64,000 nucleotides of DNA from Magnetospirillum sp. XM-1. Its GTDB lineage: Bacteria > Pseudomonadota > Alphaproteobacteria > Rhodospirillales > Magnetospirillaceae. How positions within the stretch are numbered: the first letter of the stretch is position 1; each line of letters starts with the position of its first letter. A model generated the notes under the pieces. That model did no database searches. It worked only from the letters and a program-made list of their open reading frames with translations, and was not told the origin of the DNA. Shown here piece after piece: positions 8,963 through 18,828 of this stretch. The stretch spans positions 248,001 through 312,000 of the forward strand of contig NZ_LN997848.1 in the NCBI RefSeq assembly GCF_001511835.1, read 5' to 3'. The translations under genes and the position numbers were made by a program.

Positions 8963-11887
8963 ATGACCCCTCCGGTCTTCACCATTCCGCCCGGCGCGGC
9001 GTTCGTCGATACCCTGGCGGCCCATCTGCTGGCCGAGGCGGGGGACGATCCGCTGGCCCTGGCCGACATGGAGATCCTGCTGCCGACCCGTCGCGCCTGC
9101 CGGGCCATGAGCGACGCCTTCCTGCGCCTGTCGGGCGGGCGGCCTTTGCTGCTGCCCCGCCTGCGCCCCCTGGGCGACATGGACGAGGAGGAGATGGAGC
9201 TGTCGGGGGCCGATCCCCTGGACCTGCCCCCGGCGGTCAGCCCCACCGAGCGGGTGCTGATCCTGGCCCGCCTGATCCTGACGGCCGCCAAGGCCCAGAA
9301 GGGACATGTGCCCAGTCCCGACCAGGCGGTGCGGCTGGCCTCGGAACTGGCCAAGCTGCTGGACGCCGTGCAGGTGGAGCGCCTGGACTTCGCCGCCCTG
9401 GCCCGATTGGTGCCCGAGGATTACGCCAGCCATTGGCAGCTGACGCTGGACTTCCTCAAGATTCTCACCGAAGCCTGGCCCAAGATCCTGGCCGAGCGCG
9501 GCGTGCTCGACCCCGAGGATCGCCTCAACCGGGTGATGGCGGCCCAGATCGAGGCGTGGCGGGCCAAGCCCCCCGCCCACAAGGTGGTCGCCGCCGGCTC
9601 CACCGGCTCGCGGCCCGCCACCGCCGACCTGCTGGCGGCGGTGGCGGCGCTGCCCGCCGGCCGGGTGGTGCTGGCCGGGCTGGACCGCGACATGGACGAG
9701 GAATCCTGGGCGGCGCTCGATCCCGCCCATCCGCAATACGGCCTGAAGGCCCTGCTGGCCCGCCTGGGGGTGGAGCGCCGCCGGGTGCGCCCGCTCACCT
9801 CCGACGTGGATTTGCGCCAGGAAAGGGTGCGCCTGCTGGCCGAGGCCATGCGCCCGGCCGCCACCTGCGAGGCGTGGCGCGACCTGCCCGCCCTCGACGC
9901 CCGGGTGCTGGACGGCGTCTGGCGCCTGGACGCCCCCACGCCCCGCGAAGAGGCGGGCGCCATTGCCCTGATGATGCGCCGCGAGCTGGACCGCGAGGGC
10001 CATACCTGCGCCCTGGTCACCCCCGATCGCGGGCTGGCCCGGCGGGTGGCGGGCGAGTTGGAGCGCTGGGGCATCCGCGTCGACGATTCCGCCGGACGGC
10101 CCCTGGGACTGACCGAGCCGGGCGGTTTCCTGCGCCTGGCCGTCGCCATGGTGGCCGAGGAGTTCGCACCCCAGCCGCTGCTGGCCTGCCTGAAGCATCC
10201 CCTGGCCGCCGGGGGCATGGAAAGCGGCGCGTTCCGCGCCCAGGTCCGCCGGCTGGAACGGCTGGTGCTGCGCGGCCCCCGCCCGGCGCCGGGCGTGGCC
10301 GGGCTGCGGCAAGTGGTGAAGGAGCCGCGCCTCGCCTCGTGGCTGGCCGATCTGGAGACCATGGCGGCGCCGCTGGCCGATTGTCTGGCGGCCGAGAACG
10401 CCTCCCTCGCCGAAGTGCTGCGCGCCCATATGGAATTCGCCGAGTGGCTGGCCGGCGACGACCAATTGCCCGGCCCGGCCCGGCTGTGGCGGGGCGAGGC
10501 GGGCGAGGCCGCCGCCCGCTTCGCCGCCGACCTGGCCGCCGCCGCGCCCGCCCTGGGGGAACTGGCGGGGCGCTGCTATCCCGCCCTGTTCGACGAGGTC
10601 ATGGCCGGAGTGGCGGTGCGCTCGGCCTGGGACCACCATCCCCGCCTGTTCATCTGGGGGCCGCTGGAGGCCCGCCTGCAGCATGCCGACCTGCTGATCC
10701 TGGGCGGGCTCAACGAGGGCACCTGGCCCGCCCCGCCCGAGGCCGATCCGTGGATGAGCCGTCCCATGCGCGCCGCCTTCGGCCTTGCGCCCCCGGAACG
10801 CCGCATCGGTCTGGCCGCCCACGATTTCGCCCAGGGGGCGGCGGCGCCCCAGGTGGTGCTGAGCCGCTCGGCCCGCGTCGACGGCACGCCCACCGTGCCG
10901 TCGCGCTGGCTGATGCGGCTTGACGCGGTGATGGCGGGCTCGAACCTCGCCTTCGACCAGGATGCCGGCCAGTGGCTGGACTGGCACGCCCAGCTCGACC
11001 GCCCCGGCTCGTGGAAGCGGCCAGAGATCCCCGCCCCCGCCCCGCCGGTGTCAGCGCGGCCCCGGCGGCTGTCGGTCACCGAGATCGAGACCTGGATGCG
11101 CGATCCCTACGCCATCTATGCCAAGCACGTGCTGCGCCTCAAGGCGCTGGACCCCATCGACGCCGATCCCGGCGCGGCGGAATACGGCAGCATGGTCCAC
11201 GAGGCCTTGGAGGCCTTTCTCAAGGCCTGGCCGCGCGAGCTTCCCGCCGACCCCGAGGCCGAATTGCTGCGCGTCGGCCGCCAAGTGTTCGAGGCCAAGG
11301 CGCTCTCGCCCGCCCTGTGGGCCTTCTGGTGGCCGCGCTTCCAGTCGGTGGCCCGCTGGGTGGCCGCCAAGGAGCGGGGCCGCCGCCACGGCGTGGCCCG
11401 GGTCCATGCCGAGACGGGAGGCGCGCTGGAAATCGCCGCGCCGGGCGGCCCCTTCACGCTCACCGCCAAGGCCGACCGTATCGACGAGATGGCCGACGGA
11501 ACCCTGGCGCTGATCGACTACAAGACCGGCACGCCGCCCCGCGCCCGCGAAGTGGCGGCCGGCTTCGCGCCGCAATTGCCGCTGGAAGCGGTGATCGCCC
11601 GCCACGGCGGCTTCGGCGGCATTGCCGCCGCTCCGGTCTCCGACCTCCTGTACTGGCATCTCAAGGGAGGAACGGCAGGCGGCGAGGAACGGCAGGCGGG
11701 CGGCGACGCCGCCACCCTGGCCGACGAGGCGCTGGAAGGCCTGCACGCCCTGGTCGCGGTGTTCGACGATCCGGCCACGCCCTACGCCGCGCGGCCCCAT
11801 CCCGAACATGCCCCCAAATACTCCGACTACCTGCATCTGGCCCGGGTGCGCGAATGGGCCAGCGGGGCTGAGGATTCCGAGGACTAG
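8963..11887 (+). CDS. addB: Double-strand break repair protein AddB, alphaproteobacterial type
   Basis: A 974-residue protein matching the alphaproteobacterial AddB family. The N terminus has FTIPPGAAFVDTL and ILLPTRRACRAM, the middle is helicase-like without a clear Walker A motif, and the C terminus is a RecB-type nuclease domain with GSMVHEALEAFL (about residues 740-750) and the catalytic ALIDYKTG (about 849-856). AddB works with AddA as a helicase-nuclease that prepares ends for RecA. Start ATG 8963 gives the family N terminus; the longer frame begins inside the tRNA. In most relatives addA follows directly, but here the next gene is the convergent RTX gene only 12 bp away, so addA must be elsewhere. 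Confidence 0.92.
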   Translation: MTPPVFTIPPGAAFVDTLAAHLLAEAGDDPLALADMEILLPTRRACRAMSDAFLRLSGGRPLLLPRLRPLGDMDEEEMELSGADPLDLPPAVSPTERVLILARLILTAAKAQKGHVPSPDQAVRLASELAKLLDAVQVERLDFAALARLVPEDYASHWQLTLDFLKILTEAWPKILAERGVLDPEDRLNRVMAAQIEAWRAKPPAHKVVAAGSTGSRPATADLLAAVAALPAGRVVLAGLDRDMDEESWAALDPAHPQYGLKALLARLGVERRRVRPLTSDVDLRQERVRLLAEAMRPAATCEAWRDLPALDARVLDGVWRLDAPTPREEAGAIALMMRRELDREGHTCALVTPDRGLARRVAGELERWGIRVDDSAGRPLGLTEPGGFLRLAVAMVAEEFAPQPLLACLKHPLAAGGMESGAFRAQVRRLERLVLRGPRPAPGVAGLRQVVKEPRLASWLADLETMAAPLADCLAAENASLAEVLRAHMEFAEWLAGDDQLPGPARLWRGEAGEAAARFAADLAAAAPALGELAGRCYPALFDEVMAGVAVRSAWDHHPRLFIWGPLEARLQHADLLILGGLNEGTWPAPPEADPWMSRPMRAAFGLAPPERRIGLAAHDFAQGAAAPQVVLSRSARVDGTPTVPSRWLMRLDAVMAGSNLAFDQDAGQWLDWHAQLDRPGSWKRPEIPAPAPPVSARPRRLSVTEIETWMRDPYAIYAKHVLRLKALDPIDADPGAAEYGSMVHEALEAFLKAWPRELPADPEAELLRVGRQVFEAKALSPALWAFWWPRFQSVARWVAAKERGRRHGVARVHAETGGALEIAAPGGPFTLTAKADRIDEMADGTLALIDYKTGTPPRAREVAAGFAPQLPLEAVIARHGGFGGIAAAPVSDLLYWHLKGGTAGGEERQAGGDAATLADEALEGLHALVAVFDDPATPYAARPHPEHAPKYSDYLHLARVREWASGAEDSED

Positions 11888-11899
11888 GCCCCCGGCTCC

Positions 11900-14800
11900 T
11901 CAGATCGCCAGATGGAAGTTGGTGTTGTCCAACGCGCTGGTGTTGACGTTGTTCAGCGTTCCCACCAGATGGGAATTGGTGTTGTCGGCGGCGTTCATGT
12001 TGGTGGTGTGCCACAACTCCACGTCGGCGCCGTTCTGGATGGCGACGATGCCGGCATTGGCGTCGCCGAAATCCTGGGCCGTGCCGCTGATGGTGGTGGT
12101 GCCCTCGGCATAGGTGGCCCCGGCGGTGCCGCTGGTCAGGGTGCCGCTGGTCCCCAGGCCGAAACTGCCGTCGGAAAGCGAGATGCTGTCCGTGGCCGCG
12201 TTGAAATCGGTGACGACCGCGGTGGCGGTGGCCGAGGAATCAAGGGCGAAGACGTCCGATCCGGCTCCGCCGGTCAGGGTATTGGTGCCGTCGCCGCCAG
12301 CGAGGGTGTCGTTGCCCGCGCCGCCCACCAGGGTGTCGTTGCCCGCCGTGCCGGTGATGTGGAAGTTCAGGTCCGCCGCGTTGATGGTGCTGGCGCTGCC
12401 GACCACATAGCCGCCGTCGGAACCGATGTTGGAATCCGAGCTTCCCTTGTAGATGTACAGCGCGTCGTCGAGGGCGGAATAGAAGCCGTCGCCGATGACG
12501 CCGCCCGTCCGCGCCGACCCGCCGGTCAGCGATGCCTGCCCATCGTTATAGGTGGCGACCACCTCGAAGCCCGAGACGTCCACGTGGGACCCCGTCAGCG
12601 AAAGGTCGATGTGGTCGGTGCCCGAGGTGAAATCGGTGATGACGTCGCGGCTTCCATCGACGGAATCGTTGGGGTCGGTGATGACGAAGGCGTCGGCGCC
12701 CGCGCCGCCGGTATAGGTGTCGGCCCCTGACCCGCCGACGAAGCTGTCGTTGCCGGTCCCGCCGATGAAGGTGTCGGAATGGGTCGAACCGACCAGAACC
12801 TCCACGTTGACCACGGTGTCGGTGCCGCCGCTATGCGCCACGCTGGCGGTGGTTCCGGTGATGGTGGCCTCGATTCCGATGCCGCTGGTGGCGTAGCTGA
12901 CCGTATCCGCTCCATGGCCGCCGTCCAGGTAATGGGAGCCGCCGGCCGCCATGATGAGGTCGGCGAAATCCGATCCCCGGACCCCGGACATGCCGGTCAG
13001 GGTGTCGGTATAGGCGCCATGGGTGGCCGTGCCGCCCACCAGATCGACGACAACGCCGCTGGTCTGGTCGCCGTAATTGATCGTGGTGGTGCCGGCGCTG
13101 CCGTCCAGGGTGTTGTTGCCGGCACCGCCGGTCAGCACCCAGGTGCCGGTGCCGCCGGTCAGGGTGTCGGCGTAATCGCCGCCGACGATCTGGTTGAGCG
13201 AGGAACTGAGGCTCACCGTGGTGGCGCCGCCGACCACCGCGACGGTGCCGCTGGACATGTCGGCGACCACGGCGGCGGATGCGTGACCGAAATCGGCGAT
13301 GTCGGTGCCGCCGCCGCCGACCAGGCTGGCATTGCCCGAATGCCAGACCAGGATGTCGTCGCCGGTATTGCCGGTCAGCGTGCTGTCGGAGGCGGTTCCC
13401 ACCACGATGTAGTTGGTGGCCGCCGTGGTGGCGCCGCCCTCGCCGACCACGTAATGCGTCCCGCCTCCGGTCAGGTCGACCAGCTTGTTCATGGCGTTGG
13501 CCACGTTGGTGATCTGGCCGCCGCCGTCCATGGTCATGACGATGTCCGAGCCGCTCCACGCGATGTCGCGCACCAGCGATTCCGCCGTGCGGCCGGACAC
13601 GTCCAGCGCCAGGGTGCCGCTGCCGCTGGAATTATCGACCATCTGATTGGCGGTGGGAGCGGCGGTCAGGGTGACGGAATCGGTGCCGCCGCCGCCGCTG
13701 AAGGACCAGGCCCCCGAACCGTCGGTGGTGACCGTGTCGCCGTAGGTCCCGCCGACCAGAACCTCGACACCGGACAGAGTGTCCGTGCCGCCGGAATGAA
13801 CGACGGTGGCCGAGGATCCCGAGACCGTGGCGGTGATCGCCGCGCCGGTGGTGGCATAGCTGGCCGTATCGGTGCCGCTGCCGCCGGTGATGACGTTGCT
13901 GCCGCTGCCGGCACTGAAGATGTCAGCCCCCGCCCCGCCGGCCAGGGTGTCGTTGCCGCTGCCACCGGACAGTTCGTCGTTGCCGTTGCCGCCGGTCAAG
14001 GTCAGGTTGGTTGTGCGGTTATTGCCGTAGATACTGATGGAACCGGTGGCAACCGCCCCGCTGACCACATTGAGACCGGCGGAATCGCCCTCGGCCCCCA
14101 GCTGGACTAATTGCGACGCCCCGTTGGTCGAGGCCAGGGTCAGTGTCTCGATGCCGCTCAACGTCGCCATCTGGGTGGCGCCAAGACTGGCGGTGTCGCT
14201 GATCACCAGTTGGTCGTTGCCCGACCCGCCCACCACCGACAGCCCGGCGAGGATAACTGCGTTGGTGGTGGTAACCGTGTCGTTGCCGTTGCCCAGGTCC
14301 ACCTCGGTCAGGCCGCTGCCCACCAGCAGGGTATCGGCCGACGCGGTGGCGGTGAGCGTGCCGCCGGCATAGGTCAGGTCGCCGTCGGCAAAGCGCAGGG
14401 TCTCGATCCCGTTCAAGGTGTCGGTGCCGTCGGTGCCGCTTTGCGCCGCCACGGTGAGCGAACCGCCGGTAATCGAGATGGCGTAGTTGGACATGTTGCC
14501 GGAAAACACCGCCACATCGGTTCCCGCGCCGCCGACAATAGTGTCGTTGCCCGCGTTGCCGGCGATGGTGTCGTTGCCGCCGTCACCCCACAGATACTCG
14601 CCCGCCGCGCCGCCATTGATGATGTCGTCGCCCTGGCTGCCCTGGACGGTGACGTTGGCGGAACTGGTGACGTTGATGGTGAAGCCGTCGCTCTGATCGT
14701 CGAACTTGAACCACTGGCCCGCCGTCGTCGCGTTGGTGATGTTGATGGTCTCGATATTGACGATCTGGCCGTTATTGCCCAGGCCGTCGTCGAAATTCAC

Positions 14801-17416
14801 CGCGTCGATGGACAAGACGTCGCCGGTGCCGCCGCCGCCATCCATCAGGGCGTCGTTGCTGGCGCCGTGGATCACGTCGTTGCCCAGGCCGCCCACGAAT
14901 GAATCGGCGCCGGAGCCGCCCGTGAAGGTGTCGGCGCCGTTGCTGCCGGTCAGGGTCACCGCCGTGGTCAGGGCCGAGGCGTCGGCGGTGATCCCGCCCG
15001 TGACGGTGGAGAAGTTGATGGCCGAAATGGCGATTCCGGCATTGGTGGTCACCGCCACGTCGCCATTGGCGAACCGCAGGGTTTCCACCGTATCGACCTT
15101 GTCGGTGCCATCGGTGCCCGACTGCGCCGCCACCGTGATGGTCGTCCCGCTTAAGGTGTAGGTGTAGTCCTGGGCATTGTTGTTGAACAGGGCGACGTCG
15201 GTGCCGGCCCCGCCGATGATGGTGTCGTTGCCCGCGTTGCCGGCGATGGTGTCGTTGCCGCCGTCACCAAACAGATACTCGCCGGCCGTTCCGCCGTTGA
15301 TCACGTCGTTGCCCTGGCTGCCCTGGACGGTGACGTTGGCGGACGAGGTGACGTTGATGGTGAAGCCGTCGTTCTGATCGTCGAACTTGAACCACTGCCC
15401 CGCCGTCGTCGCGTTGGTGATGTTGATGGTCTCGATATTGACGATCTGGCCGTTATTGCCCAGGCCGTCGTCGAAATTCACCGAGTCGATGGACAGGGCG
15501 TCGCCGGTCCCGCCGCCGCCGTCCATCAGGGCGTCGTTGCTGGCGCCGTGGATCACGTCGTTGCCCAGGCCGCCGGTGAACGAATCGGCGCCGGTCCCGC
15601 CGGTGAAGGTATCGTTGCCGCTGCCGCCGATGAACGTGGCCGCCTGATTGCCCCCGACCAGGACCACGTCGCCCGACGAGGTCGAGCCGTCGAGGATGAT
15701 GCCTTCAAAATTGGTGATGGTCTTGCCGCTGATGTCCAGCGTGCCCGCCACGGTCTGGTAGAAGGTGACGGAATCGCCGTCGCCCGAGTTCCCGTCGATC
15801 AACACATTGACGCCGGGAGCCGAGGTCTCGTCGAACGTGACGGACGAAGTGCCGGTGCCGGTGGCGATGGTCTCGATGGAATTCAGCACGATGCCGGTCA
15901 GGTCGAAGGTTCCGCCGCCATTGGCCTGCGAGATGACGTCGACGCCGGCGCCGCCGTTGATGGTGGTGAATTGCTGCGGATTGGCGCCGCCGCCGAGAAT
16001 GACGGTGTTGCCGCCTGCCGCCAAATTCAGGACCTCGATCCCGCTCACCGTCCCGGCGGCCAGATCGACGGTTCCGGCATCGGTAACGGTCAGGGTGTCG
16101 ACGCCACTGCCGCCGCTGTCGCTGATGGTGTCGCCGGCGGTGAAATTGGCCACCGCCGTCTCGTAGACACTGGAACCCGCACCGCCGTCGAGATTGTCGG
16201 TCCCCGCCGTGGTGGAGAGCGTTCCCCCGCCCACGGATATCGACGCGCTGTCGCTCGCCGTGCCGCCCTTACCGTCCGAAACGGTATAGGTGAAGGTCAG
16301 GGTACCGGAGGAGGCCGGGGTGTAGACCACGTCGGAACCGACGATAGTCGCGGTTCCGTTGCTGGCCGTGATGGAACTGATGGTCAGGACGTCCCCGTCC
16401 GAATCGCGCGCGTTGCTCACCAGCGAGGAGATCGCAATGGTGCCGGACGCCCCCACCGTACCCGTGCCGGTCAGCGACACGGTGCCCGTGACGATCGGGT
16501 CGTGGTTGACGGGAATCGGTTCTGGCTTCGGGTCCGGCTTGGGATCCGGCTTGGGGTCGGACTTAGGATCCGGCTTTGGTTCCGGCTTAGGCTCCGGATT
16601 GGGATTCGGCAGGCCGACCGGTTGCGGCGGCAATGTAACCGGCTCGGGGGAACTGGTCGTAGCGGGCTCACCGCCGGTACCGTTATTCCCCGACCCGGTC
16701 GGGCCGGTGGGGCTCCCCGTTCCCGTCGCGCCAGGCAGGACGGGCGGCGAGGTCGGCGGCGCGGCGGGGGCGGGGGCGATATTGGCCACCGCCGCCGCGG
16801 CATTGGCCGACACCGACCACGAACCGCCCGAGGTGGCGCCGATGATACCCGATCCGGCGGAATTGAGCGTGAAGCTTCCCCCGCCGCCCAGCGCGGCCAC
16901 CGCCACCTCGCCGACGAAGTTGGAGCCGGGGTCGGGCAGCAGGGCCACGGTGGTGGCGCCGCCTTCGGCCACGGCGCCGGCCACGGTGGTGCCGCGGATG
17001 CCCATGGTCATGACGGGAGTGGCGATGCGCGCCGCGTCGGGCTGGGTCTTGGCGATGTCGCCCGACACGAAGGAGAAGCCGCCCTGGGCCACCAGGAAGG
17101 ATTCCTTGCCGGTCTTGGTGGCGGGGTCGTAGGAGAATTCGTCCAGCCCGACCAGGCCCTTGTCCTTCAGGACGAAGGTGGTGCGGTCGGCGAAGACCAT
17201 GGAAATCTGGGCGCCCTGCGCCGTCTCCACCGAATCGCCCTGCATCAGCGGCGCGCCGACCTTGGCGGGCGTCTTCTGGCCGTTGTGGACGATCCAGGCG
17301 TCGCCCGAAAGCTTCTCCACCTTGCCGATCACCACCGGGCTGGCGGAGTCCTTGGTATCGGCCACCGGGGTGGCGAGGTTCTTCGCCGCCGGAATCTGGG
17401 ACGGATCAATGTGCAT
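11900..17416 (-). CDS. Giant type I-secreted FecR-domain/RTX repeat protein
   Basis: An 1838-residue protein without a Sec signal peptide. A FecR-like domain (about 28-145, ending TPVMTMGIRGTTV) is followed by an Ala/Gly/Pro linker and a PEPKPDPK-type proline-lysine stretch (about 215-305). Next come a cadherin-like/Big module (about 310-395) with DSDGD and SDGKGG, and many RTX-type GGxGxDxxx and related repeats. The end carries hydrophobic/polar segments typical of a type I secretion signal. Calcium would fold the repeats outside the cell; a surface adhesin or biofilm role is inferred. A 227-residue-period internal duplication covers about 14380-15636. Start: ATG 17416, with GAGG about 9 nt upstream, preferred over TTG 17431. 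Last gene of the exporter operon, 24 bp after the adaptor gene. Confidence 0.88.
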   Translation of the reverse strand: MHIDPSQIPAAKNLATPVADTKDSASPVVIGKVEKLSGDAWIVHNGQKTPAKVGAPLMQGDSVETAQGAQISMVFADRTTFVLKDKGLVGLDEFSYDPATKTGKESFLVAQGGFSFVSGDIAKTQPDAARIATPVMTMGIRGTTVAGAVAEGGATTVALLPDPGSNFVGEVAVAALGGGGSFTLNSAGSGIIGATSGGSWSVSANAAAAVANIAPAPAAPPTSPPVLPGATGTGSPTGPTGSGNNGTGGEPATTSSPEPVTLPPQPVGLPNPNPEPKPEPKPDPKSDPKPDPKPDPKPEPIPVNHDPIVTGTVSLTGTGTVGASGTIAISSLVSNARDSDGDVLTISSITASNGTATIVGSDVVYTPASSGTLTFTYTVSDGKGGTASDSASISVGGGTLSTTAGTDNLDGGAGSSVYETAVANFTAGDTISDSGGSGVDTLTVTDAGTVDLAAGTVSGIEVLNLAAGGNTVILGGGANPQQFTTINGGAGVDVISQANGGGTFDLTGIVLNSIETIATGTGTSSVTFDETSAPGVNVLIDGNSGDGDSVTFYQTVAGTLDISGKTITNFEGIILDGSTSSGDVVLVGGNQAATFIGGSGNDTFTGGTGADSFTGGLGNDVIHGASNDALMDGGGGTGDALSIDSVNFDDGLGNNGQIVNIETINITNATTAGQWFKFDDQNDGFTINVTSSANVTVQGSQGNDVINGGTAGEYLFGDGGNDTIAGNAGNDTIIGGAGTDVALFNNNAQDYTYTLSGTTITVAAQSGTDGTDKVDTVETLRFANGDVAVTTNAGIAISAINFSTVTGGITADASALTTAVTLTGSNGADTFTGGSGADSFVGGLGNDVIHGASNDALMDGGGGTGDVLSIDAVNFDDGLGNNGQIVNIETINITNATTAGQWFKFDDQSDGFTINVTSSANVTVQGSQGDDIINGGAAGEYLWGDGGNDTIAGNAGNDTIVGGAGTDVAVFSGNMSNYAISITGGSLTVAAQSGTDGTDTLNGIETLRFADGDLTYAGGTLTATASADTLLVGSGLTEVDLGNGNDTVTTTNAVILAGLSVVGGSGNDQLVISDTASLGATQMATLSGIETLTLASTNGASQLVQLGAEGDSAGLNVVSGAVATGSISIYGNNRTTNLTLTGGNGNDELSGGSGNDTLAGGAGADIFSAGSGSNVITGGSGTDTASYATTGAAITATVSGSSATVVHSGGTDTLSGVEVLVGGTYGDTVTTDGSGAWSFSGGGGTDSVTLTAAPTANQMVDNSSGSGTLALDVSGRTAESLVRDIAWSGSDIVMTMDGGGQITNVANAMNKLVDLTGGGTHYVVGEGGATTAATNYIVVGTASDSTLTGNTGDDILVWHSGNASLVGGGGTDIADFGHASAAVVADMSSGTVAVVGGATTVSLSSSLNQIVGGDYADTLTGGTGTWVLTGGAGNNTLDGSAGTTTINYGDQTSGVVVDLVGGTATHGAYTDTLTGMSGVRGSDFADLIMAAGGSHYLDGGHGADTVSYATSGIGIEATITGTTASVAHSGGTDTVVNVEVLVGSTHSDTFIGGTGNDSFVGGSGADTYTGGAGADAFVITDPNDSVDGSRDVITDFTSGTDHIDLSLTGSHVDVSGFEVVATYNDGQASLTGGSARTGGVIGDGFYSALDDALYIYKGSSDSNIGSDGGYVVGSASTINAADLNFHITGTAGNDTLVGGAGNDTLAGGDGTNTLTGGAGSDVFALDSSATATAVVTDFNAATDSISLSDGSFGLGTSGTLTSGTAGATYAEGTTTISGTAQDFGDANAGIVAIQNGADVELWHTTNMNAADNTNSHLVGTLNNVNTSALDNTNFHLAI
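14380..15636 (-). repeat. Tandem intragenic duplication within the RTX gene
   Basis: Two nearly identical blocks lie 681 bp apart (for example the segment around 14841 recurs at 15522). Both encode the run DVIHGASNDALMDGGGG, then NIETINITNATTAGQWFKF, then a SANVTVQGSQG stretch, ending in GGNDTIAGNAGNDT. The best-conserved part is about 14520-14935 against 15201-15616. The 681-bp period is a multiple of three (227 residues), so copies can be gained or lost in frame. Confidence 0.85.
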
Positions 17417-17440
17417 GGCACCAATCCTCAACGCCGATCG

Positions 17441-18826
17441 TCATGGCGCCCCGCTCCCCGTTCTTGGGGAAACGGACCACGCCGGCCATTTCAGCTTGAA
17501 CGAATTCAATGAAAAAATCATGTCGTTGCGCAACAGCGGGTCCAGAACCATACGTAAGATGGGCTTGGCCCCAATGACGATGGAAGCGGTTCCCGCCATG
17601 CCGGAGCGCACCGGCCAGGCCACGCCCTTGCCGTCGATCAGCTCGACCTTGTCGGAGCGGATCTGCACCTTGTAATAGGTGGAGGTGACGGCGCCCCTGG
17701 CTTCCTCGAAGGAATCGGCGCCCACCATCACCACACGCCCCGGCAGCGAGCCGAAGCGGAACTGGTCGTAGGCCGACAGGCGTACCGAGGCGGAAAGGCC
17801 GGGGCGCAGATGGCCGATGTCCTGGGGCGGCACCTTGGCCTCGACCACCAGGGTGTCATCCAGCGGCACGATGTCCATCAGGGTGTCGCCGGGCCGGGCC
17901 ACCTGGCCGACGCTGCTGATGGCGCTCATCTTGACGATGCCCTTGACCGGCGAACGGACCTCCGAGCGGGATTCCCGGTCGCTGGCCACTTCCATGGTGG
18001 CTTTGAGCGCCGCCAGCTCGGCCTCGACCTTGCCGATCTCGTCCAGCACGCCGGCCCGCCAGCCCTTCTCGAATTCCGACAGCCGGGCTTCGGATTCGCT
18101 CATCTGGGCCTTGAGGCGCGAGATGGAATCGCGCGCCGTCGAGACCTCGGTGTCGAGCATCAGCTGCTCGCGCTCCAGCTTGACGATCTCCTGGTTGCCC
18201 ACCACGCCGGAATCATAGGCCTTCTTCTTGATGCGCATCTCCTCGACGCCCTTGGCCTGGGCGCGGGACAGTCCGGCGACCTTAGTCTCTGTCTCCACCA
18301 CCTCGCGGCGGCGGCGCTCGATCTCGCGCGAGATCACCGTGGCCTGCTGGGCGCGGTGGGACAGGCGTTCGGCGTGGATGGAGGTCTCGCGCTTTCGGGT
18401 CTCGGCGTCGATCTCCACGTCCCTGGGCCAGCGGATCTCGGGCGTTCCGTCCAGATCAGCGCGCAGCCGGGCGGCGCGGGCCTGATAGGCGGACCAGCGG
18501 GCCCGCTTGTCGGCCAGGTCGCCGGCGCCCTGGCTGTTGACCAGCCGGACCAGCACGTCGCCCTCGGCCACCAGGGTGCCTTCGTGGACCAGCACCTCGG
18601 AAATGGTGCCGCCCTCGAAATGCTGGACGTGGCGCACCTGGCTGGAGGGCTCGACGCGGGCCTGGGCGGTCACCACCTCGTCGATCTCGAGAACGGCGGA
18701 AAGGCCGACCAGCACGGCGAAGGCCAGCACCGACCAGATCAGCAGCCACGAGGCCGAAGGCGGCGTCAGCTTGGGCGCGATGCCGTGGATGGGCGAACGG
18801 AAGCTGTCGAGGGGGCCGCCGGCCAT
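17441..18826 (-). CDS. HlyD-family type I secretion periplasmic adaptor
   Basis: A 461-residue membrane-fusion protein. A short cytoplasmic N terminus is followed by one transmembrane helix (about 24-45), a lipoyl/barrel-sandwich half motif (VRHVQHFEGGTISEVLVHEG), a long coiled coil (about 100-285, rich in Glu/Arg/Ala), the second lipoyl half (SPVKGIVKMSAISSVGQV) and a beta-barrel domain. It bridges the inner-membrane ABC exporter and the outer-membrane TolC-like channel. Start ATG 18826 follows the exporter stop by 2 bp and has GGAGGGG just upstream inside the exporter gene. The much longer open frame to 19225 is a shadow of the exporter. Confidence 0.93.
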   Translation of the reverse strand: MAGGPLDSFRSPIHGIAPKLTPPSASWLLIWSVLAFAVLVGLSAVLEIDEVVTAQARVEPSSQVRHVQHFEGGTISEVLVHEGTLVAEGDVLVRLVNSQGAGDLADKRARWSAYQARAARLRADLDGTPEIRWPRDVEIDAETRKRETSIHAERLSHRAQQATVISREIERRRREVVETETKVAGLSRAQAKGVEEMRIKKKAYDSGVVGNQEIVKLEREQLMLDTEVSTARDSISRLKAQMSESEARLSEFEKGWRAGVLDEIGKVEAELAALKATMEVASDRESRSEVRSPVKGIVKMSAISSVGQVARPGDTLMDIVPLDDTLVVEAKVPPQDIGHLRPGLSASVRLSAYDQFRFGSLPGRVVMVGADSFEEARGAVTSTYYKVQIRSDKVELIDGKGVAWPVRSGMAGTASIVIGAKPILRMVLDPLLRNDMIFSLNSFKLKWPAWSVSPRTGSGAP

Positions 18827-18828
18827 CT

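Noticed and set aside
8771..10987. 738-residue minus-strand open frame opposite addB
   Set aside because: Shadow of addB; it also runs into the tRNA-Leu gene.
12000..16400. Regular short repeats that at first sight resemble a CRISPR array
   Set aside because: They are codon-level repeats of RTX GGxGxD motifs in an open frame, with no constant spacer length and no cas genes.
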